Shown piece by piece: positions 26,118-35,321 of a stretch of 64,000 nucleotides of DNA. The translations under genes and the position numbers were made by a program. The notes under the pieces were generated by a model. That model saw only the letters and a program-made list of their open reading frames with translations. It was not told the origin of the DNA and ran no database searches. This DNA is from Actinomadura xylanilytica. Its GTDB lineage: Bacteria; Actinomycetota; Actinomycetes; Streptosporangiales; Streptosporangiaceae. Position 1 is the stretch's first letter, and every line of letters starts with the position of its first letter. The stretch spans positions 866,690-930,689 of the forward strand of contig NZ_JASNWE010000001.1 in assembly GCF_030283145.1 (NCBI RefSeq). The letters run 5' to 3'.

Positions 26118-28808
26118 TCAGCGGCTGTCGCTGCCCGCCGACTCGATCGCCGCGCGCCCCGCCTCCAGCCGCGCGATCGGGACGCGGAACGGCGAGCAGG
26201 ACACGTAGTCGAGACCGACCTCGTGGCAGAAGTGCACCGAGTCCGGGTCACCGCCGTGCTCACCGCAGATGCCGAGCTTGATCCCCGGCCGGGTCGCGCG
26301 GCCCTCCTGCACGGCGATGCGGATCAGCCGGCCGACCCCCTCCCGGTCGAGCGTCTCGAACGGGGAGGCGCCGAAGATCCCCAGCTCCAGGTAGCGGGAG
26401 AAGAACGCCGCCTCGACGTCGTCGCGGGAGAAGCCCCAGGTGGTCTGGGTGAGGTCGTTGGTGCCGAAGGAGAAGAACTCGGCGGCCTCGGCGATCTGCC
26501 CCGCGGTCAGCGCGGCCCGGGGCAGCTCGATCATGGTGCCGATCAGCGCCGGGACGTCGATCCCGGTGTCCTCCCGCACCCGCTCCAGGACCGCCAGCGC
26601 GTCCTCGCGGACGGCCTCCAGCTCCTGGACCGCGCCGACCAGCGGAATCATGATCTCGGGACGCGGGTCGCCGCCGGCCGCGTACCGGGCGGCGGCGGCC
26701 TCGGCGATCGCCCGCACCTGCATGGAGAAAAGTCCGGGAATCACCAAACCCAGACGCACTCCCCTGAGTCCGAGCATAGGGTTCTGCTCGTGCAGTCGGT
26801 GGACGGCTTCGAGCAGCCTCCGGTCCTGGGGCTCGGCGCCGTCACCGGCGAGGGCCACCTTGACCGAGAGCTCAGTCAGGTCAGGGAGGAACTCGTGCAG
26901 CGGGGGGTCGATGAGCCGGATGGTGACCGGCGTCCCGTCCATCGCGGCGAAGATGCCCTCGAAGTCCTGCCGCTGGAGCGGCGCGAGGGCGTCCAGCGCG
27001 GCCTGCCGCTCGTCGCCGTCCTCGGCCAGGATGAGCTTCTCGACCAGTTGCCGCCGATCGCCGAGGAACATGTGCTCGGTGCGGCACAGCCCGATGCCCC
27101 GGGCGCCGAAGCGCCGGGCGCGCGCGGCGTCGTCGGCGTTGTCGGCGTTCGCGCGGACCGCCAGCCGGGCCCGGGAGTCGGCGTGGGCCATCAGCCGGTG
27201 CACGGCCTGGACGAGTTCGCCGCCGTCCGCCGGGGCCAGCTCGCCCTCGAAGTAGCGGACGACCGGGGAGTCCTCGACCGGGACCTCGCCGAGGAAGACC
27301 TCGCCGGACGATCCGTCGATCGAGATGACCTCGCCCTCCTCGACGACCACGCCGCCGGGCGCGGTGAACCGGCCCGCCTTGACGTCGACGTCGAGCTCCT
27401 CGGCGCCGCAGACGCAGGTCTTGCCCATGCCGCGGGCCACGACGGCGGCGTGCGAGGTCTTGCCGCCGCGCGAGGTGAGCACGCCCTGCGCGGCGACCAT
27501 GCCGGACAGGTCGTCGGGGTTGGTCTCGCGGCGGACCAGGATGACGTGCTCGCCCCGCGCGGCGAGCTCGACGGCCCGCGGAGAGGTGAACACGACCTTG
27601 CCGACGGCGGCGCCCGGCGAGGCGTTCATGCCCTTGCCGAGCCGCTGGACGCCGTCCAGCCGGGAGGCGTCGAAGCGGGGGAACATGAGCTGCGCGAGCT
27701 GCCCGCCGGTGACCCGGTCCACGGCCTCGTCCGCGCCGATCAGGCCCTGGTCGAGAAGCTGGCAGGCGATCCGGAACGCGGCGGCGGCGGTCCGCTTGCC
27801 GACCCGGGTCTGGAGCATCCACAGCCGGCCGCGCTCGATCGTGAACTCGATGTCGCACATGTCGAGGTAGTGGTTCTCCAGCGTCTCCATGATCTGGAGC
27901 AGCCGGTCGTAGGAGTCCTTGTCGATGCGTTCCAGGTCGGTCAGCGCGACGACGTTGCGGATGCCGGCGACGACGTCCTCACCCTGGGCGTTCTGGAGGT
28001 AGTCGCCGTAAACGCCCTGCTGCCCGCTCGCGGGGTCGCGGGTGAACGCGACGCCGGTGCCCGAGTCCATGCCGAGGTTGCCGAAGACCATCGCGCACAC
28101 GTTGACGGCGGTGCCGAGGTCGACCGGGATGCGCTCCTGGCGGCGGTAGAGCACCGCGCGGTCGGCGTTCCAGGAGTCGAACACGGCCTTGGTCGCCAGG
28201 TCCATCTGCTCGCGCGGGTCGGTCGGGAAGTCGCGGCCGGTGCGCTCGCGGACGATCTCCTTGAACCGCGCGACGAGAGCCCGGAAGTCGGCCGCGTCCA
28301 GGCCGCCGTCGTCCGCGACGCCGCGCGCGGCCTTGGCGGCCTCGATCGCGTCCTCGAACAGCTCCCCGTCGATGTCCAGCACGGTCTTGCCGAACATCTG
28401 GATGAGGCGGCGGTAGGAGTCCCACGCGAACCGCTCGTCACCCGCCTGCGCGGCCAGGCCGTGCACCGATGCGTCGTTGAGCCCGATGTTGAGGACGGTC
28501 TCCATCATCCCGGGCATGCTGAACTTGGCGCCGGAGCGCACGCTGACCAGCAGCGGGTCGTCGGGCTGCCCGAGGCGCTTGCCCATCGCCGCCTCCAGGC
28601 CGGCCAGGTGGGCGTCCACCTCGCCGGCGAGCCCTTCGGGCAGTGTCCCGTGTTCGAGGTAGTGCCTACAGCTCTCCGTCGTGATCGTGAACCCAGGAGG
28701 CACCGGGAGGCCGAGGTTGGTCATCTCGGCCAGGTTGGCGCCCTTGCCACCCAGCAGATCCTTGAGGTCCTTGTTTCCCTCAGTGAAGTCGTACACGAAC
28801 TTCGGCAC
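26118..28808 (-). CDS. ppdK: Pyruvate, phosphate dikinase
   Basis: About 896 residues, the normal length. It interconverts pyruvate, ATP and phosphate with phosphoenolpyruvate, AMP and diphosphate in the cytosol. The ATP-grasp part starts FVYDFTEGNKDLKDLLGGKGANLAEM; the phosphohistidine is in GGKTSHAAVVARGMG near residue 450; the PEP-site cysteine is in GICGEHGGDP near residue 848. The GTG start has AAGGAG six bases ahead, giving VPKFVYDF; an in-frame extension upstream is not conserved. It is divergent from a GH15 gene, with two palindromes in the spacer that may control it. It supplies PEP for gluconeogenesis or sugar phosphorylation. Confidence 0.95.
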   Translation of the reverse strand: MPKFVYDFTEGNKDLKDLLGGKGANLAEMTNLGLPVPPGFTITTESCRHYLEHGTLPEGLAGEVDAHLAGLEAAMGKRLGQPDDPLLVSVRSGAKFSMPGMMETVLNIGLNDASVHGLAAQAGDERFAWDSYRRLIQMFGKTVLDIDGELFEDAIEAAKAARGVADDGGLDAADFRALVARFKEIVRERTGRDFPTDPREQMDLATKAVFDSWNADRAVLYRRQERIPVDLGTAVNVCAMVFGNLGMDSGTGVAFTRDPASGQQGVYGDYLQNAQGEDVVAGIRNVVALTDLERIDKDSYDRLLQIMETLENHYLDMCDIEFTIERGRLWMLQTRVGKRTAAAAFRIACQLLDQGLIGADEAVDRVTGGQLAQLMFPRFDASRLDGVQRLGKGMNASPGAAVGKVVFTSPRAVELAARGEHVILVRRETNPDDLSGMVAAQGVLTSRGGKTSHAAVVARGMGKTCVCGAEELDVDVKAGRFTAPGGVVVEEGEVISIDGSSGEVFLGEVPVEDSPVVRYFEGELAPADGGELVQAVHRLMAHADSRARLAVRANADNADDAARARRFGARGIGLCRTEHMFLGDRRQLVEKLILAEDGDERQAALDALAPLQRQDFEGIFAAMDGTPVTIRLIDPPLHEFLPDLTELSVKVALAGDGAEPQDRRLLEAVHRLHEQNPMLGLRGVRLGLVIPGLFSMQVRAIAEAAAARYAAGGDPRPEIMIPLVGAVQELEAVREDALAVLERVREDTGIDVPALIGTMIELPRAALTAGQIAEAAEFFSFGTNDLTQTTWGFSRDDVEAAFFSRYLELGIFGASPFETLDREGVGRLIRIAVQEGRATRPGIKLGICGEHGGDPDSVHFCHEVGLDYVSCSPFRVPIARLEAGRAAIESAGSDSR

Positions 28809-28960
28809 GGGGAGCTCCTTCTCGCTCCGGTTCCACCCGACGACAGGGCCGGCGGGGCCCCGCCGGTCGAGCGCCACGCCGCGCTCCACCGGGCGTTAAG
28901 GGCCCGATGCCCTGTTCGCGGGGACTGTACCCGCGGTGGCGGCCCTCGTTCGACGCCCGT

Positions 28961-28984
28961 CCTGCAACGGTACGTCGTTGCAGG
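28961..28984. promoter_or_regulatory. 24-bp palindromic operator candidate
   Basis: CCTGCAACG-N6-CGTTGCAGG, a perfect 9-bp inverted repeat. The shape and the TTGCA/TGCAA half-sites resemble LacI-family operators; the regulator is unknown. Confidence 0.6.
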
Positions 28985-28995
28985 TCAATGCCGGT

Positions 28996-29015
28996 CTAGT
29001 GGTCTATTCCACTAG
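28996..29015. promoter_or_regulatory. GntR-type (DasR-like) operator candidate
   Basis: CTAGTGG-N6-CCACTAG. The inner 16 bases AGTGGTCTATTCCACT resemble the DasR-responsive element of Streptomyces (A-S-TGGTCTAGACCA-S-T); they differ mainly at the two central bases GA. DasR is the GntR/HutC regulator of N-acetylglucosamine use. Whether it or another GntR protein binds here is inference. Confidence 0.55.
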
Positions 29016-29107
29016 CCGCGTTCCAGCCGTGTCGCCGGGGAAACACCGTTGTCATATGGCGTACCCATTGCGTTGGGAAGGGAATGATGGATCAAGGAGG
29101 TGAGGCT

Positions 29108-30994
29108 GTGAGGCCCAAGGTCGCCGGTGGCCGGGCGGGTGACCCGTTCGCCCCTATCGCCGATTTCGGTTTCCTGTCGGACTGCGAGACGACCGCGCTG
29201 GTCGCGCCGAGCGGGAACATCGAGTGGATGTGCCTGCCGAAGATGGACTCGCCCAGCGTGTTCGGCTCGATCCTCGACCGGGACGCCGGGTACTTCCGGG
29301 TCGGCCCGGCGGGGGTCGAGGTGCCCGCCGCGCAGCGGTACATCCCGGGCACGATGGTGATGGAGACCACCTGGTGGGTGCACGGGGGCTGGCTGGTGGT
29401 CACCGACGCGCTGCTCATGGGGCCCTGGCACCATGAGACCGAGCGCTCGCACACGCACCGCCGCGCGCCCACCGACTACGACGCCGACCACGTGCTGCTG
29501 CGCATGGTCCGGTGCGTGAACGGCCAGGCGCAGGTGCGGCTCGACTGCATGCCGGTGTTCGACTACGGCCAGACCCCGGCCCGCTGGGAGCACACCGGCA
29601 CCGGGTACCACGAGGCCGTCGCGCGCGGGAACGGGATCAACCTGCGGCTCTCCACCGACATGAACGTCGGCTTCGAGGGTTCGCTGGCCACCTCCCGCAC
29701 CCTGCTCAAGCAGGGCGACGCGCGCTTCGTCGCGCTGTCGTGGAGCGAGCACGCGCCGCCCGAGGTCTACGAGGAGGCGCAGGAACGGCTCGTCTGGACG
29801 GTGCACCACTGGCAGCACTGGCTCGACCGGGGCAAGTTCCCCGACCACCCGTGGCGGAGCCATCTCCAGCGCAGCGCCCTGACCTTGAAGGGGCTGACGT
29901 TCGGCCCGTCCGGGGCGGTGGCCGCCGCGGCGACCACCTCGCTGCCCGAGACACCGGGCGGCGACCGCAACTGGGACTACCGCTACACCTGGATCCGCGA
30001 CTCCACCATGGCGCTGTGGGCCTTCTACACCCTCGGGTACGACTGGGAGGCCAACGACTTCTTCTACTTCATCACCGACGTCGCCGAGGCCGCCGAGGGC
30101 AAGCTCCAGATCATGTACGGGCTGGACGGCCGGGAGGAGCTGCCCGAGTTCACCCTCGACCACCTCAGCGGCTACGACAACGCCCGCCCGGTGCGCATCG
30201 GCAACGAGGCGTACATGCAGGCCCAGCACGACGTGTGGGGCGCGATCATCGGCTCGGTCTACCTGTTCGTGCGCAAGCGCGACCGGCTCGACGACCGGCT
30301 CTGGAAGATCGTGGTCAAGCAGGTCGACGACGCCGTCGCGAACTGGAAGACGCCCGACTGCGGCATGTGGGAGGTGCGCGGCGCGCCGCAGCACTTCACC
30401 TCCTCCAAGGTGTTCTGCTGGGTGGCCGCCGAGCGCGGCGCCCGGCTGGCCCGGATCCGCGGCGACGACGAGCGGGCCCTGCGCTGGCAGCAGGCGGCCG
30501 ACGAGATCCACGCCGACGTGCTGGCCAACGCGCTCGACGACCGGGGCGTGTTCACCGCGCACTACGGCGCCGACTCGCTGGACGCCTCCTCGCTGCTGAT
30601 CCCGCTGCTCGGGTTCCTGCCCGCCGACGACAAGCGGGTCCGCGAGACCGTCCTGGCGATCGCCGACGAGCTGTCGGAGGACGACCTGGTGCTGCGGTAC
30701 CGGGCCACCGAGACCGACGACGGGTTCGAGTCCGAGGAGGGCACGTTCACGATCTGCTCGTTCTGGCTGGTCAGCGCGCTGGTGATGATCGGTGAGCTGG
30801 AGCGGGCGCGAGCCCTGTGCGAGAAGCTCCTCTCCTACGCCAGCCCGTTGCAGCTCTACGCCGAGGAGATCGACCCGCACACCGGCCGGCACCTGGGCAA
30901 CTTCCCGCAGGCGTTCACCCACCTCGCCCTGATCAACGCGGTCATGCAGGTGATCCGCGCCGAGAACGAGGAGAGCCAGCCGCCCCTGGCCTGA
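29108..30994 (+). CDS. Glycoside hydrolase family 15 (trehalase/glucoamylase-like)
   Basis: About 628 residues. The N-terminal beta-sandwich (FAPIADFGFLSDCETTALVA, GNIEWMCLPKMDSPSVFGSIL) is the trehalase-like domain; from about residue 270 comes the alpha/alpha-barrel with PGGDRNWDYRYTWIRDST. The likely acid Glu is in PDCGMWEVRG and the likely base Glu in LYAEEIDPHTGRHLGNFPQA. Actinobacterial proteins of this build hydrolyse trehalose or maltose-type glucosides inside the cell. There is no signal peptide. The GTG start was chosen because a near-perfect AAGGAGGTGA lies just ahead; an ATG 24 bases upstream has none. Confidence 0.9.
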   Translation: MRPKVAGGRAGDPFAPIADFGFLSDCETTALVAPSGNIEWMCLPKMDSPSVFGSILDRDAGYFRVGPAGVEVPAAQRYIPGTMVMETTWWVHGGWLVVTDALLMGPWHHETERSHTHRRAPTDYDADHVLLRMVRCVNGQAQVRLDCMPVFDYGQTPARWEHTGTGYHEAVARGNGINLRLSTDMNVGFEGSLATSRTLLKQGDARFVALSWSEHAPPEVYEEAQERLVWTVHHWQHWLDRGKFPDHPWRSHLQRSALTLKGLTFGPSGAVAAAATTSLPETPGGDRNWDYRYTWIRDSTMALWAFYTLGYDWEANDFFYFITDVAEAAEGKLQIMYGLDGREELPEFTLDHLSGYDNARPVRIGNEAYMQAQHDVWGAIIGSVYLFVRKRDRLDDRLWKIVVKQVDDAVANWKTPDCGMWEVRGAPQHFTSSKVFCWVAAERGARLARIRGDDERALRWQQAADEIHADVLANALDDRGVFTAHYGADSLDASSLLIPLLGFLPADDKRVRETVLAIADELSEDDLVLRYRATETDDGFESEEGTFTICSFWLVSALVMIGELERARALCEKLLSYASPLQLYAEEIDPHTGRHLGNFPQAFTHLALINAVMQVIRAENEESQPPLA

Positions 30995-31009
30995 CCCCTG
31001 TCCACCCCA

Positions 31010-31044
31010 ATCGGGGGGCCGCCGAACGCCGGCGGTCCCCCGAT
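31010..31044 (+). terminator. Terminator after the GH15 gene
   Basis: A 15-bp inverted repeat with one G-T pair around a five-base loop (begins ATCGGGGGGCCGCCG), 15 bases after the stop codon. Confidence 0.8.
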
Positions 31045-31111
31045 CCGCATTCGTGATCACGACTTGGCCACGACCAGGCCAGACGTGCGGTTTGTGGCTA
31101 ATGTCGCGCTT

Positions 31112-32257
31112 GTGACCGTGCCACCGAACGCTGATAACCTCCCGGCGTCATCCTCCACCCCGGACTGGGCCGCCCCGGACGCCCCGTCCACCCCGGATCC
31201 CCCGTCCGCACCGCCCGCACCGCCCGCGCAGGACGGGCCGCCGCACGCCGGACCGCCCGTCCCGCCGCACGCCGTGCAGGACGCGGCGGCGCGCACGAAC
31301 CGGTTCGCGATCGTGGCGCTGGTCACCGCGATCATCGGCGGGACGGTCATCGCGATCGGATTCGGCATCGCGGCACTGGTCCAGATCGGCCGCCGCGGCG
31401 AGCGCGGGAAGGGCCTGGCGATCGGCGGGATCGTGGCCGGCACGGTCTGGCTGCCGCTCGTCGTGGCGGGCCTCGCCCTCGTCGCCTACGATTCGGCCCG
31501 CAATATGGACCGGAACGGGTCCGGCGACATCACCAAGAGCGGCCAGACGCTCATCGGCATGCTCAAGGTCGGCGACTGCTTCGACGGCTCCGGCAAGAAG
31601 AGCGACCGCGTGGTGACGGCCCGGCCCTGCGATGAGCGGCACCACGGGGAGATCGTCGCGAAGACGCGGCTGCCGGACGGCCCGTTCCCCGGCGAACAGC
31701 GGGTGTTCACCGACGCCGGGGCCGCATGCGACAAGGTCATCGGCGACGGCCTCGCCAAGAGCCGGTACGCCGACGACCTGGTCCTCTCCACCATCGCCCC
31801 CACCGGCAACCTCTGGAAGCGGGGCGAACGGGGCGTGACCTGCGCGATGCGCTACTCCGGCGAGGAGAACCTCACCTCCCGGCTCGCGGGCACCGTCGAT
31901 CCCGACCTGAGGACGTGGCCGGAGGTGCAGGTGGGCGACTGCATGAGGAACTGGGATTCCAACAACTCCGTGACCATCCGCATCATGTCCTGCACCAAGC
32001 CGCACAAGCACCAAGTGGTCGGCGTGCACCGCTTCCCCGCCGGTACCTGGCCGGGAGTCCAGGAGGTCAGGAAGAAGGCCTCGGCCGATTGCGTGCGCCG
32101 TCAGGCGGCGGCGTTCGACTCGCACCCGTCGCCGGTTCCGGTCGAGTTGCTGGTCGCGCCGCCGACCAAGCGCGGATGGTCCTTCGGCTACCGCCTGGCG
32201 TTCTGCCTCGTCGAGGGAACGAGCGGGCCCCTGAAGCGCTCGGTCCTGCCCGACTGA
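31112..32257 (+). CDS. DUF4190/septum-formation family membrane protein
   Basis: About 381 residues. A proline-rich head is followed by two hydrophobic helices (NRFAIVALVTAIIGGTVIAI and GLAIGGIVAGTVWLPLVVAG), the DUF4190 arrangement. The outside part has two related domains with cysteine patterns VGDCFDGSGKKSDRVVTARPC and VGDCMRNWDSNNSVTIRIMSC, each followed by a histidine cluster, as in the septum_form (Mycobacterium septum-formation) family. The role is unproven; an envelope or cell-division function is assumed from the family. The start is uncertain: GTG before TVPPNADN is used here; a TTG 48 bases upstream is also open. Confidence 0.8.
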   Translation: MTVPPNADNLPASSSTPDWAAPDAPSTPDPPSAPPAPPAQDGPPHAGPPVPPHAVQDAAARTNRFAIVALVTAIIGGTVIAIGFGIAALVQIGRRGERGKGLAIGGIVAGTVWLPLVVAGLALVAYDSARNMDRNGSGDITKSGQTLIGMLKVGDCFDGSGKKSDRVVTARPCDERHHGEIVAKTRLPDGPFPGEQRVFTDAGAACDKVIGDGLAKSRYADDLVLSTIAPTGNLWKRGERGVTCAMRYSGEENLTSRLAGTVDPDLRTWPEVQVGDCMRNWDSNNSVTIRIMSCTKPHKHQVVGVHRFPAGTWPGVQEVRKKASADCVRRQAAAFDSHPSPVPVELLVAPPTKRGWSFGYRLAFCLVEGTSGPLKRSVLPD

Positions 32258-32272
32258 CCCTCGTCCCGCCTC

Positions 32273-32315
32273 CCGTTCAGGGGGGCCGCCGGGCTCCGGC
32301 GGCCCCCCTGAACGG
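32273..32315. terminator. Very strong bidirectional terminator
   Basis: A perfect 20-bp inverted repeat around the loop GCT (starts CCGTTCAGGGGGGCCGCCGG), between convergent genes and ending at the secDF stop codon. Confidence 0.92.
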
Positions 32316-34592
32316 TCAGACGACGGCGCCCGAGTCGCCGGGTTGGCGGCGGGCTGCGGGACGGCGGGACGTCTTCGGCGTCGGCGCGGGCGCCTTGGTG
32401 AAACGCTCGAAGACGATCGCCAGCGGGGTGGCGGTGAAGATGCTCGAGTAGGTGCCGACGACGATGCCGATCAGCAGCGCGAGCGCGAAGTCGGTCAGCG
32501 AGTCGCCGCCGAGCAGGGCGAGCGCGGCCAGGATGAAGAGCGCGCCCATCCCGGTGTTGATGGTCCGCGGGACCGTTTGCAGCGCGCCGAGGTTGGCGAG
32601 GTCGGCGAAGCGGTCCTTGGGGCGGGCGCCCCACAGCTCCCGGATCCGGTCGAACACCACCACCGAGTCGTTCACCGAGTAGCCGATCACGGTGAGCAGC
32701 GCGGCCAGGAAGACCCCGTCGATCGGCTTGCCGAGCCAGGCGAACGTCCCGGCGACGATCACCACGTCGTGGAACATGGCGAGCACCGAGCCCAGCCCGA
32801 ACGTCCAGCGGAACCGGATCGCCAGGTAGGCCAGCTGCGCCAGCAGCGCGACGCCGAGCGCGATGAGCGCCTTGGTCCGCAGCTCCGCGCCGAGGCTGGG
32901 GCCGATCAGCTCGTCCCGCTGCTTGACCGCCTGCCCGCCCTTCGCCGCGAGGGCCTCCTGGACCCGCTTCTCCTCCGCGTTGTCGAGCTTCTCGGTCCGC
33001 ACGGCGATGCCGTCCTTGCCGGACGTCTGGACGACGGCGCGCGGGAACCCGGCGCCGGAGACGGCGGCGCGGGCGGTGTCGATGTCCACGTGGCGGCTCG
33101 TGGAGTACTCGACCAGGCGCCCCCCGGTGAACTCCACGCCCCAGTTCAGCCCGCGCGCGAAGATCCCGGTGACGGCGAGCACGACGGCCAGCCCGGAGAT
33201 CGCCAGCCAGAGCCGGCTCCGTCCCATCAGGTCGGGACGGCGGCGTTCCAGCCGGTCGCGGACGCGGCCGGTGGAGCCCAGACCGGTCAGGCCGGGGCGG
33301 CGGGCGACGGCGCGGCGGCCGAGGGCCGACTCGGTGAGGACGCGGCTCAGCAGCATCGCCGACACCAGCGAGCCGAGCACGCCGATCGACAGCGTGACGC
33401 CGAAGCCCTTCACCGGCCCGGACGCCAGGAAGAAGAGCAGCCCGGCGGCGAGCAGGGTGGTGATGTTGGAGTCGGCGATCGCCGACCAGGCGCGGGTGAA
33501 GCCGGTGCTCAGCGCCGACCGCAGGCCGCGCCGGGGCGCCGCCGCGTACTCCTCCCTGGCCCGTTCGAACGCCAGCACGTTCGCGTCGATCGCCATCCCG
33601 ATGGCCAGCACGAACCCGGCGAGCCCCGGCAGCGTCAGCGTCGCGCCGATCGCGACCAGCGCCGCGTAGGAGATCAGCGCGTAGCAGGCCAGCGCGATCG
33701 CGGCCAGGGCGCCGACGAGCCGGTAGACGGCGATGATGAACAGCCCGGTCAGCGCCACGCCGATCAGCGCGGCCTGCGCGCTGGCCTGGATCGCGGCGTC
33801 GCCGAGGGTGGGCCCGACGACCCGCTGCTCGATGGTCTTCACCGGGACGGGCAGCGAGCCGCCCTCCACCAGGGCGGCCAGGTCCTTGGCCTCCTCGGCG
33901 CCGAAGTCCCCGGTGATCTGGGTGGACCCGCCGGTGATGCCGACGCCGCAGCCGACCTGCTCGGTGACCTGCGGCGAGGAGATCACCTTGCCGTCCAGCA
34001 CGATCGCGACGCGACGCTCGTCGCCCACCGCGCAGGCGCTCTTGGCGGTGAGCGCCTCCCACGTCCGGCCGCCGTCCCCGCGGAAGCCGATGTCGACCGC
34101 CCAGCCGCTCAGGTTCTGCGGGTCGAACGAGGCAGCGGCCGAGCCGATGCCGTCGCCGGTCAGGGCGGCCGGGCCGAGCATGATCGGCCGTCCCCGCTCG
34201 TCCGGCAGGACCCGCTCGCCCGCGCCCGGCGGGGCCTGCGCGCTCGCCCGGACGGGGTGCGCGGTGAGCTGGGCGGTCCTGCCGATCACGGCGGCGGCGC
34301 GGGCCGGGTCCTGGACGTCGGGCAGCTCGACGATGATCCGCCGGTCCCCGGACCGGGTGATCGACGACTCGGCGACGCCCAGCGCGTCGATCCGGCGGTG
34401 CAGCACCTCCTTGGCGCGGTCGGTGGACGCGCGGCCGGCCTTGACCGACGGCGAGTCCTGCGTCTCCAGCACGATCTGGGTGCCGCCGCGCAGGTCGAGG
34501 CCGAGGCGGGCGGGTTCGGACAGGGCGAAGTACAGCGATGCGGCGAGCACGGCGAACGCCAGTACCGCCCGCACCACATTGGCGCGAGACAA
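32316..34592 (-). CDS. secDF: Fused protein-export membrane protein SecDF
   Basis: About 758 residues joining SecD and SecF in one chain. The SecD half has a first membrane helix, then GLDLRGGTQIVLETQ (D1 motif), a periplasmic domain with VEGGSLPVP and five helices including GLAGFVLAIGMAIDANVLAFER. The SecF half begins near residue 490 with LNWGVEFTGGRLVEY and contains TVIGYSVNDSVVVFDRIRE. SecDF uses proton flow to pull exported proteins across the membrane. Actinomycetes normally have separate secD and secF near yajC and relA; a lone fused gene such as this is usually a second copy. The TTG start has GGAGGT at ideal spacing. The extension upstream is not coding. Confidence 0.92.
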   Translation of the reverse strand: MSRANVVRAVLAFAVLAASLYFALSEPARLGLDLRGGTQIVLETQDSPSVKAGRASTDRAKEVLHRRIDALGVAESSITRSGDRRIIVELPDVQDPARAAAVIGRTAQLTAHPVRASAQAPPGAGERVLPDERGRPIMLGPAALTGDGIGSAAASFDPQNLSGWAVDIGFRGDGGRTWEALTAKSACAVGDERRVAIVLDGKVISSPQVTEQVGCGVGITGGSTQITGDFGAEEAKDLAALVEGGSLPVPVKTIEQRVVGPTLGDAAIQASAQAALIGVALTGLFIIAVYRLVGALAAIALACYALISYAALVAIGATLTLPGLAGFVLAIGMAIDANVLAFERAREEYAAAPRRGLRSALSTGFTRAWSAIADSNITTLLAAGLLFFLASGPVKGFGVTLSIGVLGSLVSAMLLSRVLTESALGRRAVARRPGLTGLGSTGRVRDRLERRRPDLMGRSRLWLAISGLAVVLAVTGIFARGLNWGVEFTGGRLVEYSTSRHVDIDTARAAVSGAGFPRAVVQTSGKDGIAVRTEKLDNAEEKRVQEALAAKGGQAVKQRDELIGPSLGAELRTKALIALGVALLAQLAYLAIRFRWTFGLGSVLAMFHDVVIVAGTFAWLGKPIDGVFLAALLTVIGYSVNDSVVVFDRIRELWGARPKDRFADLANLGALQTVPRTINTGMGALFILAALALLGGDSLTDFALALLIGIVVGTYSSIFTATPLAIVFERFTKAPAPTPKTSRRPAARRQPGDSGAVV

Positions 34593-34708
34593 GGGGAGAC
34601 CTCCACACGGGGCCCGGCGCCGCCGTCCGCGCACGCGGGACGGGCGGCACCGCGGCCACCGGCGTCCGGGGCCCGCGCGGACCCCGGACGCCGATCGGAC
34701 AGGAACCG

Positions 34709-35134
34709 TCAGATCAGTGCGGGAAGGGGCGGCGCGCGTCCCCGGGGCGCGCCCGGCAGGGCGGCCACAAACGGCTCGGCGGCCATCGCGCGGCGGACGG
34801 CCCGTCCGGACGGCGGGCGCACGTCGACGCCGGCGGGCGGGGCGGCGACGGCCGGGGCCGGGACGGACGCCCCGGACACCTGCCGCACGACGGCCGCGAC
34901 CGCCGCTTCGGTACGCGTGGCCGGACTCGACCGGGGGGCCGTCCGGCTGCGGCCGGGCGCGTTCGGCCCGGCCGTCTGGACGGCCGCCTGGGCGGCGCCT
35001 TGACCGGGCCCCGCGGGGACGGCCGCGCCGGCCGGGACGGCCACGAAACCGAGCAGGCCCAGCGCGATGACCAGCAGCCGGGCCAGCCGTCCGCGCTCGT
35101 CGCGGGGCAGGGGTGATCGCCGGGGGTCGCGCAC
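34709..35134 (-). CDS. Small secreted Ala/Pro-rich protein
   Basis: About 141 residues. The N-terminus is a typical Sec signal: basic RDERGRLARLL followed by VIALGLLGFVAVPAGAAV. The mature part is low-complexity, rich in Ala, Pro, Gly, Arg and Val, with no cysteine and no domain that I recognise. The GTG has AGGAGG six bases upstream and is preferred to an ATG 39 bases earlier. It precedes secDF on the same strand with 116 bp between. The good ribosome site and signal peptide support a real gene despite the plain composition. Confidence 0.6.
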   Translation of the reverse strand: MRDPRRSPLPRDERGRLARLLVIALGLLGFVAVPAGAAVPAGPGQGAAQAAVQTAGPNAPGRSRTAPRSSPATRTEAAVAAVVRQVSGASVPAPAVAAPPAGVDVRPPSGRAVRRAMAAEPFVAALPGAPRGRAPPLPALI

Positions 35135-35244
35135 GCGCAGCCTCCTGTCGGCGATCGGTCGGTCCCTCGTCACCGTAGCCCATGACGGCGACCGGCCTCA
35201 CAAGCCGATTCCGCCGCGTCCCGTCAAGGCCGGAAGACGAGGAA

Positions 35245-35280
35245 GGGCCGTCCCTCCCGAACGGCTGGGAGGGACGGCCC
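35245..35280 (-). terminator. Terminator after glyS
   Basis: A perfect 14-bp inverted repeat (GGGCCGTCCCTCCC / GGGAGGGACGGCCC) with an eight-base loop, 42 bases past the glyS stop. Confidence 0.82.
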
Positions 35281-35293
35281 GCACGGCGTCCTG

Positions 35294-35320
35294 CGGCGGC
35301 CGGCCCCCGGCCGGCCGCCG
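35294..35320 (-). terminator. Second hairpin directly after glyS
   Basis: A perfect 12-bp inverted repeat (CGGCGGCCGGCC / GGCCGGCCGCCG) with a three-base loop, two bases beyond the stop codon. With the next hairpin it forms a double terminator. Confidence 0.7.
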
Positions 35321-35321
35321 G

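Larger units (their letters stand above)
28809..29107. promoter_or_regulatory. Divergent promoter region, ppdK / GH15 gene
   Basis: A 299-bp spacer with two separate palindromes (28961-28984 and 28996-29015) and AT-richer DNA around 29045-29095 in front of the GH15 gene. No gene is seen here. Both genes turn over carbon through glucose or PEP, so shared control by carbon source is a reasonable guess. Confidence 0.6.

Noticed and set aside
25650..29015. Long plus-strand frame opposite ppdK
   Set aside because: Shadow of ppdK; all motifs are on the minus strand.
29012..31060. Long minus-strand frame opposite the GH15 gene
   Set aside because: Shadow; the plus strand carries the complete GH15 motifs and an excellent ribosome site.
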